The translations under genes were made by a program, and so were the position numbers. This document shows, one piece after another, positions 36,180 through 44,217 of a DNA stretch of 64,000 nucleotides; position 1 is the first letter of the stretch; every line of letters begins with the position of its first letter. The DNA comes from Streptosporangium amethystogenes (GTDB lineage: Bacteria; Actinomycetota; Actinomycetes; Streptosporangiales; Streptosporangiaceae). The notes beneath the pieces are model-generated. The model saw nothing but the letters and a program-made list of their open reading frames with translations. It was not told where the DNA came from and made no database searches. The stretch covers positions 45,996-109,995 of the forward strand of contig NZ_JOEQ01000025.1 of assembly GCF_000721075.1 (NCBI RefSeq), read 5' to 3'.

Positions 36180-36545
36180 ATGAACCAGCAGCGGTTGGAA
36201 CTCGTGCGTGAGGAGTGGCGTGAGTTCTTCGACACCATGACGCGCAACTACGAGGGCGCCGAGGTGACGATAGAAGTGATGAGCAAGGACTTCGGGGACC
36301 TGCTGGGGGCCGAGAGGCTACCGCTGGCCTACCTGGAGTACGACCCCAAGGACGATCAGTTCTCGGCCGGAGTGGGAGGCCGTGACGGGCGCTATCCGGT
36401 GGTGCTGCGCCATGTCATCGACCATCCGCAGCGGATCCTGACCGACACCCTGCAGCAGGGCACAATGCGGGCGTTCGACGTCTTCGACGCCGAGGGGGGT
36501 CAGACGATCGTGACCCTCTACCTGAACTCGGTCTCCTCGGCATAG
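36180..36545 (+). CDS. DUF5335 family protein
   Basis: 121 residues from ATG 36180, which follows GGGAGGG. The blocks LAYLEYDPKDDQF and RHVIDHPQRI match DUF5335, a small soluble family of unknown function common in actinomycetes. It stands alone between dnaB and a hypothetical gene on the other strand. The 279 bases before it hold a 26-codon frame at 36025-36105 but no clear gene. Confidence 0.75.
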   Translation: MNQQRLELVREEWREFFDTMTRNYEGAEVTIEVMSKDFGDLLGAERLPLAYLEYDPKDDQFSAGVGGRDGRYPVVLRHVIDHPQRILTDTLQQGTMRAFDVFDAEGGQTIVTLYLNSVSSA

Positions 36546-36721
36546 CCACGCACTCCTCTTTCGGAGAACCAGTCGGGGCGCCGTCAGGAGACCTGTCATC
36601 GGCCACAGACGGGAGAGGACGCAGGTCGGCGGCTTGCACCAAGGAACCGCGACGGGCACGTCCGAATCCGGCACGGTGCGGAGGAGATCGCCCCCCGTCG
36701 GCCCGGCTCCGGGTCGCCGCT

Positions 36722-37000
36722 CTACTCCAGCGCGGCGTCGAAGCGGTCGGCCAGTACGAGAAACGCGTCGTCCCAGCCGCTGGAGCTCGCGACCTCCTGA
36801 ATCTGCCCGGTCGGTGCGAACAGCGTCACAAGCCCGGGCGGGACCCGGCCGCCCGCGCCGATCCGGGCGATCGCGGCATCGATCTCCGCCAGAGCCTCGT
36901 TCGCGTTCTCCCAGGAGGACCAGGCGAAGTCGTTGTCGGGCCGGGCGAGGAGCACGCGCACCTCGCCGAGCACCCGCAGGAGATCCGGATGTGGCGTCAT
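36722..37000 (-). CDS. Hypothetical protein, 92 residues
   Basis: A small soluble, mostly helical protein beginning MTPHPDLLRVLGEVRVLLAR with GGRVPPGLVTLFAPTGQIQE in the middle and a tail LVLADRFDAALE. Similar short proteins occur in Streptomyces, without known function. ATG 37000 has no strong ribosome-binding site; the frame is open further upstream through non-conserved sequence. Confidence 0.6.
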   Translation of the reverse strand: MTPHPDLLRVLGEVRVLLARPDNDFAWSSWENANEALAEIDAAIARIGAGGRVPPGLVTLFAPTGQIQEVASSSGWDDAFLVLADRFDAALE

Positions 37001-37181
37001 GGGCACAGTCTGCCCGAGTGCTCTGGTTCCCAACGACCCCCACGAATCTGCCGGTACAGGGGAAAGGACAGCGAACGCATCGTTGGGCATCCCTTTCGGG
37101 AAGAGGCTGACATGTCGTCCTGTCGACCCCGGCCCGGTGCCCATGACCGGACCGGCCGTCACGAAGAAACGCTGGATTGAG

Positions 37182-37919
37182 TCAGAGGACCGGGCGGACG
37201 TGGGTGACGAGGCGGCCACCGTCGAAGACGTGGATGGCGATCTGCGGCGGCAGGTCGTAGTCGACCGGGATCGGAACGTCGAGTTCCTGGTTGAGCAGCA
37301 GCGTCGAGACGACGCCGGGGGCGACCGAGAGCGGCAGGCCGGCGAAGGTGGTGCTCGCCGCGGTGTGGGCGTGGCCGACGATGACGGCCGCCACCTGCGG
37401 GTACCGCCGCACGATCTCCTCCAGCCGTTCCGGGTTCCGTAGCCGGATCGCGTCCACGTACGGGATGCCCAGCGACACCGGCGGGTGGTGCATACCGATG
37501 ATGGCCGGGGTGTCCGGGCTCTCGGCGAGCACGTCCCGCAGCCAGGCGGTCGTCTCGTCCTCCAGGAAACCCTCCGGCCGGCCGGGGACGCTGGAGTCAC
37601 ACAGCGCGACGGTGAGCCCGTCGAGCCGGAGAACCTGGTTGACAGGCCCGTCGCCGTCATCGTCGAGCATGACCTTGCGGAACGCCGAACGGGCATCGTG
37701 GTTGCCGGGACAGATGATCGTCGGATGGCGCGTGGTCAGCAGCTCACGCGCGATCTCGTACTCCTGGACCAGGCCGTTGTCGGCGATGTCGCCGGTCACC
37801 ACGACCGCGTCCAGAGGGCCGGAAAGGTTCTCCAGGTGCCGCATGACGGATCGGGTCCTGTTGATGCTGCGGGGAGAACCGTCGATGTGGACGTCGCTTA
37901 CATGCGCCAGGATCAACAT
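37182..37919 (-). CDS. Metallophosphoesterase (CpdA-like)
   Basis: Calcineurin-type dinuclear metal phosphoesterase, about 245 residues. All metal-binding blocks are present: HVSDVHIDG, VVTGDIADNG, CPGNHDAR, GMHHPP and VGHAHTAAS. This order fits the CpdA group that hydrolyses 3',5'-cyclic AMP and related phosphodiesters; the true substrate is not shown. Adjacent codons GTG 37922 and ATG 37919 could both start translation. Confidence 0.88.
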   Translation of the reverse strand: MLILAHVSDVHIDGSPRSINRTRSVMRHLENLSGPLDAVVVTGDIADNGLVQEYEIARELLTTRHPTIICPGNHDARSAFRKVMLDDDGDGPVNQVLRLDGLTVALCDSSVPGRPEGFLEDETTAWLRDVLAESPDTPAIIGMHHPPVSLGIPYVDAIRLRNPERLEEIVRRYPQVAAVIVGHAHTAASTTFAGLPLSVAPGVVSTLLLNQELDVPIPVDYDLPPQIAIHVFDGGRLVTHVRPVL

Positions 37920-37995
37920 CACTCAAGAGTGGCATATCCGTTTTCCGCCGCCCAGTACGCGGAACCCTTCCCGGGAGAGAAGGCGGAAACAAGCC

Positions 37996-38031
37996 GTGGC
38001 CCGCCCCTGCCCCACGCGAGGGGCGGGCCAC
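37996..38031 (-). terminator. Hairpin after the ABC-2 exporter operon
   Basis: A 13-bp perfect stem (37996-38008 with 38019-38031) follows the permease gene on the minus strand. Confidence 0.65.
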
Positions 38032-38057
38032 AGCGGATCATGATCTCCCCCTGCCCG

Positions 38058-38792
38058 CTACTCCCACCGGAACAGTCGTGTGGCCAGTCCACCCGTGACC
38101 AGCAGGGTCACCGCCACCACCACCAGGTGCAGCGGCTGTGGCGCGTGTCCCACCCACGTGTCGCGGAGCGCCGTGGCGAACGGCGCCATCGGCAGGAAGT
38201 CGCCGATCTGCCGCACCAGATCCGGCATGAACTCCCTGGGAACCCACATCCCGGACATGAACAGCAGCGGGAACATCAGCAGCGAGCCGATGCCCGGCGC
38301 GGACTTCGCGCTGGGTGCCAAGGCGGAGATCAGCAACCCCAGGCCGAACATCGAGGCCGTGCCGAGCACGAACACTCCGGCGAAGGCCGGCAGGTTCCTG
38401 GGCGGGGTCAGGCCGAGGACGAGGCCGCCGAGGCCGATCAGGAGGGCGGTGGCGATGATCGCCACCGCGAGGTTGTTCACGACCTGGGCGACCAGCAACC
38501 GGACCGGGCTGACCGGGGTGGTGGACATCCGGCGCAGCACGCCGCTCTCCCGGTAGCTCACCACCGTCGCCGGCAGGGTGGTCAGTGCCATCGTGACCAC
38601 GGCCAGGATCACCATCATGGTGGGAAAGTGGGTGTCGATGATCCGCTCCCCGCCCATCTCGGCAGGGGCCTCCTGAAGTCCGGGGGTGCTGCCCAGCCCG
38701 AGCAGGAGCACGAGGGGGAGCAGTATCGCGAAGATCGGGCCGACGGGGTCCCGCAGGAAGAGTTTGAGCTCGGTAAAGATCATCTTGTTCAT
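38058..38792 (-). CDS. ABC-2 type transporter permease
   Basis: Membrane subunit of 244 residues with six hydrophobic segments. SYRESGVLRRMSTTPVSP is the cytoplasmic loop typical of DrrB/ABC-2 permeases, and FPLLFMSGMWVPREFMPD follows near the C-terminus. Its start overlaps the stop of the ATPase gene, so the two form a coupled exporter. It could export an antibiotic, lipid or other hydrophobic molecule. Confidence 0.88.
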   Translation of the reverse strand: MNKMIFTELKLFLRDPVGPIFAILLPLVLLLGLGSTPGLQEAPAEMGGERIIDTHFPTMMVILAVVTMALTTLPATVVSYRESGVLRRMSTTPVSPVRLLVAQVVNNLAVAIIATALLIGLGGLVLGLTPPRNLPAFAGVFVLGTASMFGLGLLISALAPSAKSAPGIGSLLMFPLLFMSGMWVPREFMPDLVRQIGDFLPMAPFATALRDTWVGHAPQPLHLVVVAVTLLVTGGLATRLFRWE

Positions 38793-39688
38793 CGGGAAAG
38801 CTTCTTTCCGGTGAGGCCCAGGAAGGCGTCGTCGAGATCGGCCTGCTCCACGCGCAGGTCGGCGGGTACGACATGAACGGCGGACAGGGCGGTCGTGATC
38901 GCGAGCAGCAGGTCACCGGTACCTGTGACCGTGATCTGCCCGCCGCTCCGCCTCATCCCGGTGACCTCGGGCAGTGCCCTGAGCACCGAGTCGTCGAACG
39001 GCTGGGAGGGCCGGAACCTGACGGTCTGCTGCCCGCCGACCTTGGCGATCAGACCCGCCGGGCTGTCCAGCGCGACCAGCCGACCGGAGTCGATCAGCGC
39101 GAGCCGGTCGCAGAGCCGCTCGGCCTCCTCCATGAAGTGGGTGACCAGCAGGATCGTCACACCGTCCTCGCGCATCTGCTCGATGAGCTCCCAGGTGTCC
39201 CGGCGGGCCTGAGGGTCCAGGCCCGTGGTCAGCTCGTCCAGGATCGCCACCCGGGGATAGCCGATCAGGGCCAGCGCGATCGAGAGCCGCTGCTGCTGCC
39301 CGCCGGAGAGCTTCCCGTAGCGGGTGTCGCGCTTGTCGGCGAGGCCGACTCGCTCCAGCAGCGAGTCCCGGTTCATGGGAGCCCGGTAGAAGGACGCGTA
39401 GAGGTCGAGCGCCTCCCACACCTTGAGCTTCTCCGGCAGCGTGGAGCTCTGCAGTTGGACACCCAGCTGCTCTCTGAGTTCGATGCCGCTCAGACCGCCG
39501 AGCACGCTGACGGTCCCGGAGTCGGGGACGCGCAGGCCGGCGACGCACTCCACGGTGGTCGTCTTGCCGGCCCCGTTGGGGCCGAGAACGCCGAAGATCT
39601 CGCCCTCTTCGACGGTAAACGAGATGTCGTCCACCACGAGTTGGTCTCGGTACTGCTTGCGGAGGTTGCTGACCTCGATGACCTTCAT
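38789..39688 (-). CDS. ABC transporter ATP-binding protein (DrrA-like)
   Basis: ATPase of 299 residues. Walker A GPNGAGKTTTVE, signature LSGGQQQRLSIAL and Walker B VAILDELTTGLDPQ are intact; the C-terminal 80 residues form the extra domain seen in ABC-2 exporters. ATG 39688 is the start of conserved sequence. It is divergent from a histidine kinase, and the kinase/regulator pair probably controls this exporter. Confidence 0.9.
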   Translation of the reverse strand: MKVIEVSNLRKQYRDQLVVDDISFTVEEGEIFGVLGPNGAGKTTTVECVAGLRVPDSGTVSVLGGLSGIELREQLGVQLQSSTLPEKLKVWEALDLYASFYRAPMNRDSLLERVGLADKRDTRYGKLSGGQQQRLSIALALIGYPRVAILDELTTGLDPQARRDTWELIEQMREDGVTILLVTHFMEEAERLCDRLALIDSGRLVALDSPAGLIAKVGGQQTVRFRPSQPFDDSVLRALPEVTGMRRSGGQITVTGTGDLLLAITTALSAVHVVPADLRVEQADLDDAFLGLTGKKLSR

Positions 39689-39843
39689 GCCAACCGACGC
39701 TAGGAGCCGCGCCGCGCGGGGAGAATCCGCCTGGACCCCCGGTGAGGGCGGGCCAGGCACCTGGCAGGGGTGTGGCTACCTCCACCCCCGGACGGCGTCC
39801 GCCACCACTGGGCACATCCGGAGACATCACCGAGACTTGACAC

Positions 39844-41373
39844 ATGAAGACGTACGCGGTGGCGGTCGGCAAGGCACTGGCCCTGGGGGCGATGGCCCTG
39901 GTGGACATCGCCCTGGTGGCACTGACCCTGTTCGCGTTCCTGCTGACGTTCGGGTTGGGGATGATCTTTGTGTTCCCTCCGACGGCCCGGCTGATCAGGT
40001 ACCGTACGGCGTTCGCCAGGAGGTTGACCGGCAGCTGGCTCGGGACCGCGGTGCCGGTGCCCTACCTGCCGCAGCCGCTGCCGGCACGGCCTCAGCCCGA
40101 CGGGTGGTACCGCCACGAGCGCCAGCTCTACAAGACGCCACGCTGGCCCGACTGGAACAACCGCTGGAAGTGGATGTTCGGCGACCCGGCCACCTGGCGG
40201 GACGGGCTCTGGCTGTTTCTCAACCCGGCGGTCGCGGCCGCCCTGTTGCTGCTCCCGCTCACCCTGGCCGCGGGTGCCGTCCTGGCGTCGAGGTCCGCGG
40301 TGCCGGCAGCCGTGTCCCCGCTCCTGGGGGGCGCCGCCGTGGTCGCGCTGATCGCGGTGCCGCACCTGCTGCGGGGATACGCCTGGTGGAACCGCCTGTT
40401 GCTCTCCCCCACGGCCAAGTCCGTGCTCGCGGGGCGGGTCCAGCGGCTCGACCAGGTGCGCCTGGCGACGGTCGACTCCCAGGCGTCCGAGCTGCGGCGG
40501 ATCGAGCGCGACCTGCATGACGGTGCGCAGGCGAGGCTTGTCGCGATGGGCATGACGCTGGGCGCGGTCGAGGAGCTGATGGACAAGGACCCGGCGGCCG
40601 CCAAGACTCTGCTCGGCAAGGTCAGGGAGGCCTCCTCCACGGCGCTCGTCGAGCTGCGTGACCTGGTCAGGGGCATCCACCCACCGGTCCTGGCCGAGCG
40701 CGGCCTCGGTGACGCGGTGCGCGCCCTGGCGCTGGACAGTCCGCTGAAGGTCACGGTCACCGTGGACCTGGACGCCCGCCCGGACTCGCCCGTCGAATCG
40801 GCCGCCTACTTCTCGATCAGCGAGCTCCTCACCAACGCGGCCCGCCACGGTGGCGCCGAGCGGGTGTCGATCGACATCAGCAGCCATGGTCACGCGCTGC
40901 GCGTCGTGGTCACCGACGACGGTGCGGGAGGCGCCGACCCGTCGCTGGGAAGCGGCCTGCGAGGCATCGAACGCAGGCTGGCGGCCTTCGACGGGGTGCT
41001 CGCGGTCAGCAGCCCGCGTGGTGGCCCGACGACCGCCACGTTCGACCTGCCCAACGCGCTCGCCGAGAAGCGCCGGGACAGCAGGCCCCTACCTCGGGGG
41101 AAGGCCATCATCGTCGGGATCTGCTGGGGGCTCGGCTGGCTGCCGCTCTTCCCGCAGGGGCTGGTGACGATGGTCATGAAGATCATCGACACCGAGCATC
41201 TCAGCTGGTTCCTCGTGCTCTACCTACCCGAGCCCCTGCAGTGGCCGCTGATCGTCTTCAACATCTCCCTGGGCCTCTCCATGTATGTCGCAGGCATAAT
41301 CATCCCCGCCATGCACTCCAGCCGGCGCCGGATGGCGGAGGTCGTGCCGGCCCGCCTATGGTTGGGCCGATGA
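39844..41373 (+). CDS. Sensor histidine kinase, NarL/DesK type
   Basis: Membrane kinase of 509 residues. Two N-terminal helices, a loop, and two more helices precede the dimer/phospho-acceptor helix with ERDLHDGAQARL (the phosphorylated His) and the HATPase domain with ELLTNAARHGGA and DDGAGGADPSLGSGLRGI. Unusually, two further membrane helices (AIIVGICWGLGWLPL and WPLIVFNISLGLSMYVAG) follow the ATPase domain. Stop and response-regulator start overlap as ATGA. It is divergent from the ABC-2 exporter, its probable target. Confidence 0.92.
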   Translation: MKTYAVAVGKALALGAMALVDIALVALTLFAFLLTFGLGMIFVFPPTARLIRYRTAFARRLTGSWLGTAVPVPYLPQPLPARPQPDGWYRHERQLYKTPRWPDWNNRWKWMFGDPATWRDGLWLFLNPAVAAALLLLPLTLAAGAVLASRSAVPAAVSPLLGGAAVVALIAVPHLLRGYAWWNRLLLSPTAKSVLAGRVQRLDQVRLATVDSQASELRRIERDLHDGAQARLVAMGMTLGAVEELMDKDPAAAKTLLGKVREASSTALVELRDLVRGIHPPVLAERGLGDAVRALALDSPLKVTVTVDLDARPDSPVESAAYFSISELLTNAARHGGAERVSIDISSHGHALRVVVTDDGAGGADPSLGSGLRGIERRLAAFDGVLAVSSPRGGPTTATFDLPNALAEKRRDSRPLPRGKAIIVGICWGLGWLPLFPQGLVTMVMKIIDTEHLSWFLVLYLPEPLQWPLIVFNISLGLSMYVAGIIIPAMHSSRRRMAEVVPARLWLGR

Positions 41374-42029
41374 GCCTTAGAGTCGTCATCGCCGAGGATC
41401 TCTACCTGCTGCGGGACGGTCTGGTCCACCTGCTCCAGGCGCACGACTTCGAGGTCGTGGCGGCGGTGGAATCCGGGCCCGAACTGCTGAAGGCGCTGAT
41501 CGAGCTCCGGCCCGACGTGGCGGTGGTCGACGTGCGCCTCCCGCCCACGTTCACCGACGAGGGGCTTCAGGCGGCGCTGGCGGCGCGCAGGGCCATCCCC
41601 GGCCTGCCGGTTCTCGTCCTGTCCCAGCACGTCGAGCAGTTGTACGCGCGCGAACTGCTGGCCGACGGCTCGGGGGCGATCGGCTACCTCCTCAAGGACC
41701 GGGTCTTCAACGCCGAACAGTTCGTCGACGCGGTCCGCCGGGTGGCCGCCGGAGGCACCGCGATGGACCCGGAGGTCATCGCCAAGTTGCTGGCCAGCAC
41801 CGTCCGTCACCAGCCGCTCGGCGCGCTGACCCCGCGCGAGCGCGAGGTGCTGGAGCTGATGGCCGAGGGGCGCTCCAACGCGGCCATCTCCCAGCGCCTG
41901 TTCCTCAGCGAGAGCGCGGTGGGCAAGCACACGGCCAGTATCTTCGCCAAGCTCGACCTGGTCCCCTCCGATGACGACAACCGCCGCGTGCTCGCCGTCC
42001 TGACCTATCTCAACGCGGCCCGGGGCTGA
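41370..42029 (+). CDS. LuxR/NarL family response regulator
   Basis: 219 residues: receiver domain with the acidic pair in VIAEDLYLL, the phosphorylated Asp in VAVVDVRLPP, and the switch Lys in YLLKDR; C-terminal HTH LTPREREVLELMAEGRSNAA followed by the recognition helix. Partner of the kinase encoded immediately upstream with a 4-base overlap. Confidence 0.95.
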   Translation: MSLRVVIAEDLYLLRDGLVHLLQAHDFEVVAAVESGPELLKALIELRPDVAVVDVRLPPTFTDEGLQAALAARRAIPGLPVLVLSQHVEQLYARELLADGSGAIGYLLKDRVFNAEQFVDAVRRVAAGGTAMDPEVIAKLLASTVRHQPLGALTPREREVLELMAEGRSNAAISQRLFLSESAVGKHTASIFAKLDLVPSDDDNRRVLAVLTYLNAARG

Positions 42030-42129
42030 CTTTCGCAGGCTCGGACCCTGTTTGTCGGTCCTAACGGATAACGTGCTGAAGGACGGTTTCCGCACGTGGC
42101 GGTGCTGTTCAGGACGAAGGGATGATCAG

Positions 42130-43230
42130 GTGAAGTTCCGGGTTAACCGTGATGTCCTGGCCGACGCGGTGGCCTGGGTGGCCCGGGTGCTGCCGAACCG
42201 ACCGGCCATTCCCGTGCTCTCCGGGCTGCTTCTGGAGGCCGACGGGGACGATCTCGTGCTGTCGGTCTTCGACTACGACGTCTCCGCCCGTGTCTCGATC
42301 GAGGCTGTCGTGGCGGAGCCCGGCAGGGCACTGATTCCGGGCCGAATCCTCGCGGAGATCACCCGCAGCCTGCCCGGCGACGTGGTGGAGGTCGCCACCA
42401 GCGGTTCCGAGGCGGTTCTGACCTGCGGCAGCGCGGAGTTCGGCCTGTTGACCATGCCGGTTGAGGATTTCCCCTCCCTCCCCGAGATGCCCCCCAAGAT
42501 CGGCGCCGTCGGCGGTGGGATCTTCGCGACCGCGGTCGGTCAGGTGGCTTCGGCGGCCAGCCGCGACGAGACCCTCCCCATGCTGACCGGCATCCGGTTC
42601 GACATCTCAGGCGACGACGTGACCCTGGCCGCCACCGATCGCTACCGCATCGCGGCCAGGGAGTTCGGCTGGCGCCCCGAGCGGCCGGGCACCGCGGCCG
42701 CCGCCATGGTGCCCGCGCGGGTGCTCGTCGAGGTGGCCAGATCATTGCGCGGCGGCGAGGTCTCCGTGGCACTGGGTGAGGGCATCGCCGGTTTCGAGAG
42801 CGTGGGCAGGGCCACCACCGTCCGCCTGCTTGACGAGCAGTTCATCGACTACCGCGCGCGGCTGACCGACGACTGGTCGATCCGGGCCGACCTGCGGGTG
42901 GCCCCGTTCGTCGACGCGATCAAGCGGGTCGCGCTGGTCGCCGAGCGCAACACTCCGATCCGGCTCTCCTTCGGTCAGGGGCAGGTTCTCATCCAGGCGG
43001 GTGGCGGCGACATCGGCCGTGGCACCGAGGTCGTCGACGCCGAGTTGTCCGGTGACGATATCCAGATCGCCTTCCAGTCCCACTTCCTGCTCGACGGCCT
43101 GAACGGTGTCGAGACCGAGTTCGTCCGGCTCAACATGGAGTCGCCGAGCCGCCCGGCCCTCATCACCGAGGTTCCCGGCGATGCCGACCCCGCCTTCCGC
43201 TACCTGGTGATGTCCCTGCGCCTGACCTGA
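42130..43230 (+). CDS. dnaN: DNA polymerase III beta sliding clamp (paralogue outside a dnaA context)
   Basis: 366 residues with the three repeated clamp domains: KFRVNRDVLADAVAWVARVL, TLPMLTGIRFDISGDDVTLAATDRYR and the C-terminal YLVMSLRL, which forms part of the partner-binding pocket (usual ending MPMRL/MPxRL). GTG 42130 follows AAGGGATGA. Its neighbours are a response regulator and a GntR regulator; dnaA, recF and gyrB are absent and the upstream 100 bases hold no DnaA boxes. It is therefore likely an additional clamp, as several actinomycetes have, and not the origin-linked dnaN. Confidence 0.9.
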   Translation: MKFRVNRDVLADAVAWVARVLPNRPAIPVLSGLLLEADGDDLVLSVFDYDVSARVSIEAVVAEPGRALIPGRILAEITRSLPGDVVEVATSGSEAVLTCGSAEFGLLTMPVEDFPSLPEMPPKIGAVGGGIFATAVGQVASAASRDETLPMLTGIRFDISGDDVTLAATDRYRIAAREFGWRPERPGTAAAAMVPARVLVEVARSLRGGEVSVALGEGIAGFESVGRATTVRLLDEQFIDYRARLTDDWSIRADLRVAPFVDAIKRVALVAERNTPIRLSFGQGQVLIQAGGGDIGRGTEVVDAELSGDDIQIAFQSHFLLDGLNGVETEFVRLNMESPSRPALITEVPGDADPAFRYLVMSLRLT

Positions 43231-43333
43231 ACGCCTCGGTGTCCGGCGCACCGGGTGCCCTGGGCGCCTGAGCCGGGCCGCGGCTCAGGCCGGCCCGGGA
43301 TGTTTCCCACGCCGGCCGTCTGGCCGCCCAGAG

Positions 43334-43391
43334 GGCCTCTAACAGTGCGGCCCGCCCACCGGCCGGTGGGCGGGCCGCACTGTTAGAGGCC
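43334..43391. terminator. Perfect 58-bp palindrome between dnaN paralogue and GntR regulator
   Basis: Every base from 43334 to 43362 pairs with 43363 to 43391. It lies between convergent genes and is probably a bidirectional terminator, although the arms are unusually long and have no spacer. Confidence 0.75.
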
Positions 43392-43405
43392 ATGGGAAGG
43401 AGGGG

Positions 43406-44107
43406 TCAGGCGGAGAGTTCCTGTTCCTCGGTCAGGGCGATCAGGATGTGCTCCATACACGCGTGTCCCGCGTGTTCGGCGGCGGCGGCGTCCCCGGCCG
43501 CGATGGCGCGGGCGATGGCGTCGTGCGGGATGTAGGTGGTGTTCAGGGTGCTGCTCAGCGAGGTGCCCGCGGCGGTGATGCTGGCGCGCAGCGCCGCTGA
43601 GAAGTCCTCGTAAAGCTCGATCAGCACCAGGTTGTGGGTGGCGCGGACCACCGCGATGTGGAAGGCCAGGTCGGACTCGACGAACGCGTTGGGTTCGCCC
43701 AGCTGCCAGGCGTTGTCCCGCTCGGTCAGCGCCGCCTCGATCGCGGCGATGTCGGCGTCGGTACGTCTGGTCGCGGCGAGCCTGGCGGCCTCCACCTCCA
43801 GCGCACGCCGCACCTCCAGGATCTCAAGCTGCTCGGCGGAGCGTAGCCGCCGCAGCATGGCCCCGGAGAGCTCGCTCGTGGCGCGGACGTACGTCCCGTC
43901 ACCCTGGCGACATTCCAGCAGGCCGGCGTGTGTGAGCGCCCGCACCGCCTCGCGCACGGTGTTGCGACCGACCCCGAGTTGTTCGGCGAGCACGGTCTCG
44001 GTAGGAATCTTCGCGTGCATCTGCCAGGAGTTAGAAGTGATCTGCTCCTTGAGTTGATCGATCACTTGGTCGACGAGGGATGCTCGCTGCGCCGTACGCA
44101 GACTCAC
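43406..44107 (-). CDS. GntR/FadR family transcriptional regulator (FCD domain)
   Basis: 233 residues. Winged HTH IPTETVLAEQLGVGRNTVREA with ALTHAGLLECRQGDGTYV, then the all-helical FCD ligand domain with metal-ligand style residues (ESDLAFHIAVVRATHN, HDAIARAIAAGD). GTG 44107 has GGAGGAGG upstream. No metabolic gene is adjacent, so the ligand (usually an organic acid or sugar acid) is unknown. Confidence 0.9.
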   Translation of the reverse strand: MSLRTAQRASLVDQVIDQLKEQITSNSWQMHAKIPTETVLAEQLGVGRNTVREAVRALTHAGLLECRQGDGTYVRATSELSGAMLRRLRSAEQLEILEVRRALEVEAARLAATRRTDADIAAIEAALTERDNAWQLGEPNAFVESDLAFHIAVVRATHNLVLIELYEDFSAALRASITAAGTSLSSTLNTTYIPHDAIARAIAAGDAAAAEHAGHACMEHILIALTEEQELSA

Positions 44108-44217
44108 CGTCCGCCTCCTCCGGAGAAACCAATCATCCTATGAATCAATGACTGGTAGACCCTAGTTATTCCAGAGGTGCGAAAACAAATCTGGCCCTCT
44201 TTTTGGCGAAACCGGTC

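Noticed and set aside
42030..42129. Chromosomal origin upstream of dnaN
   Set aside because: dnaN normally marks oriC, but the 100 bases before this copy contain no DnaA boxes and dnaA is absent. The clamp is therefore treated as a paralogue.
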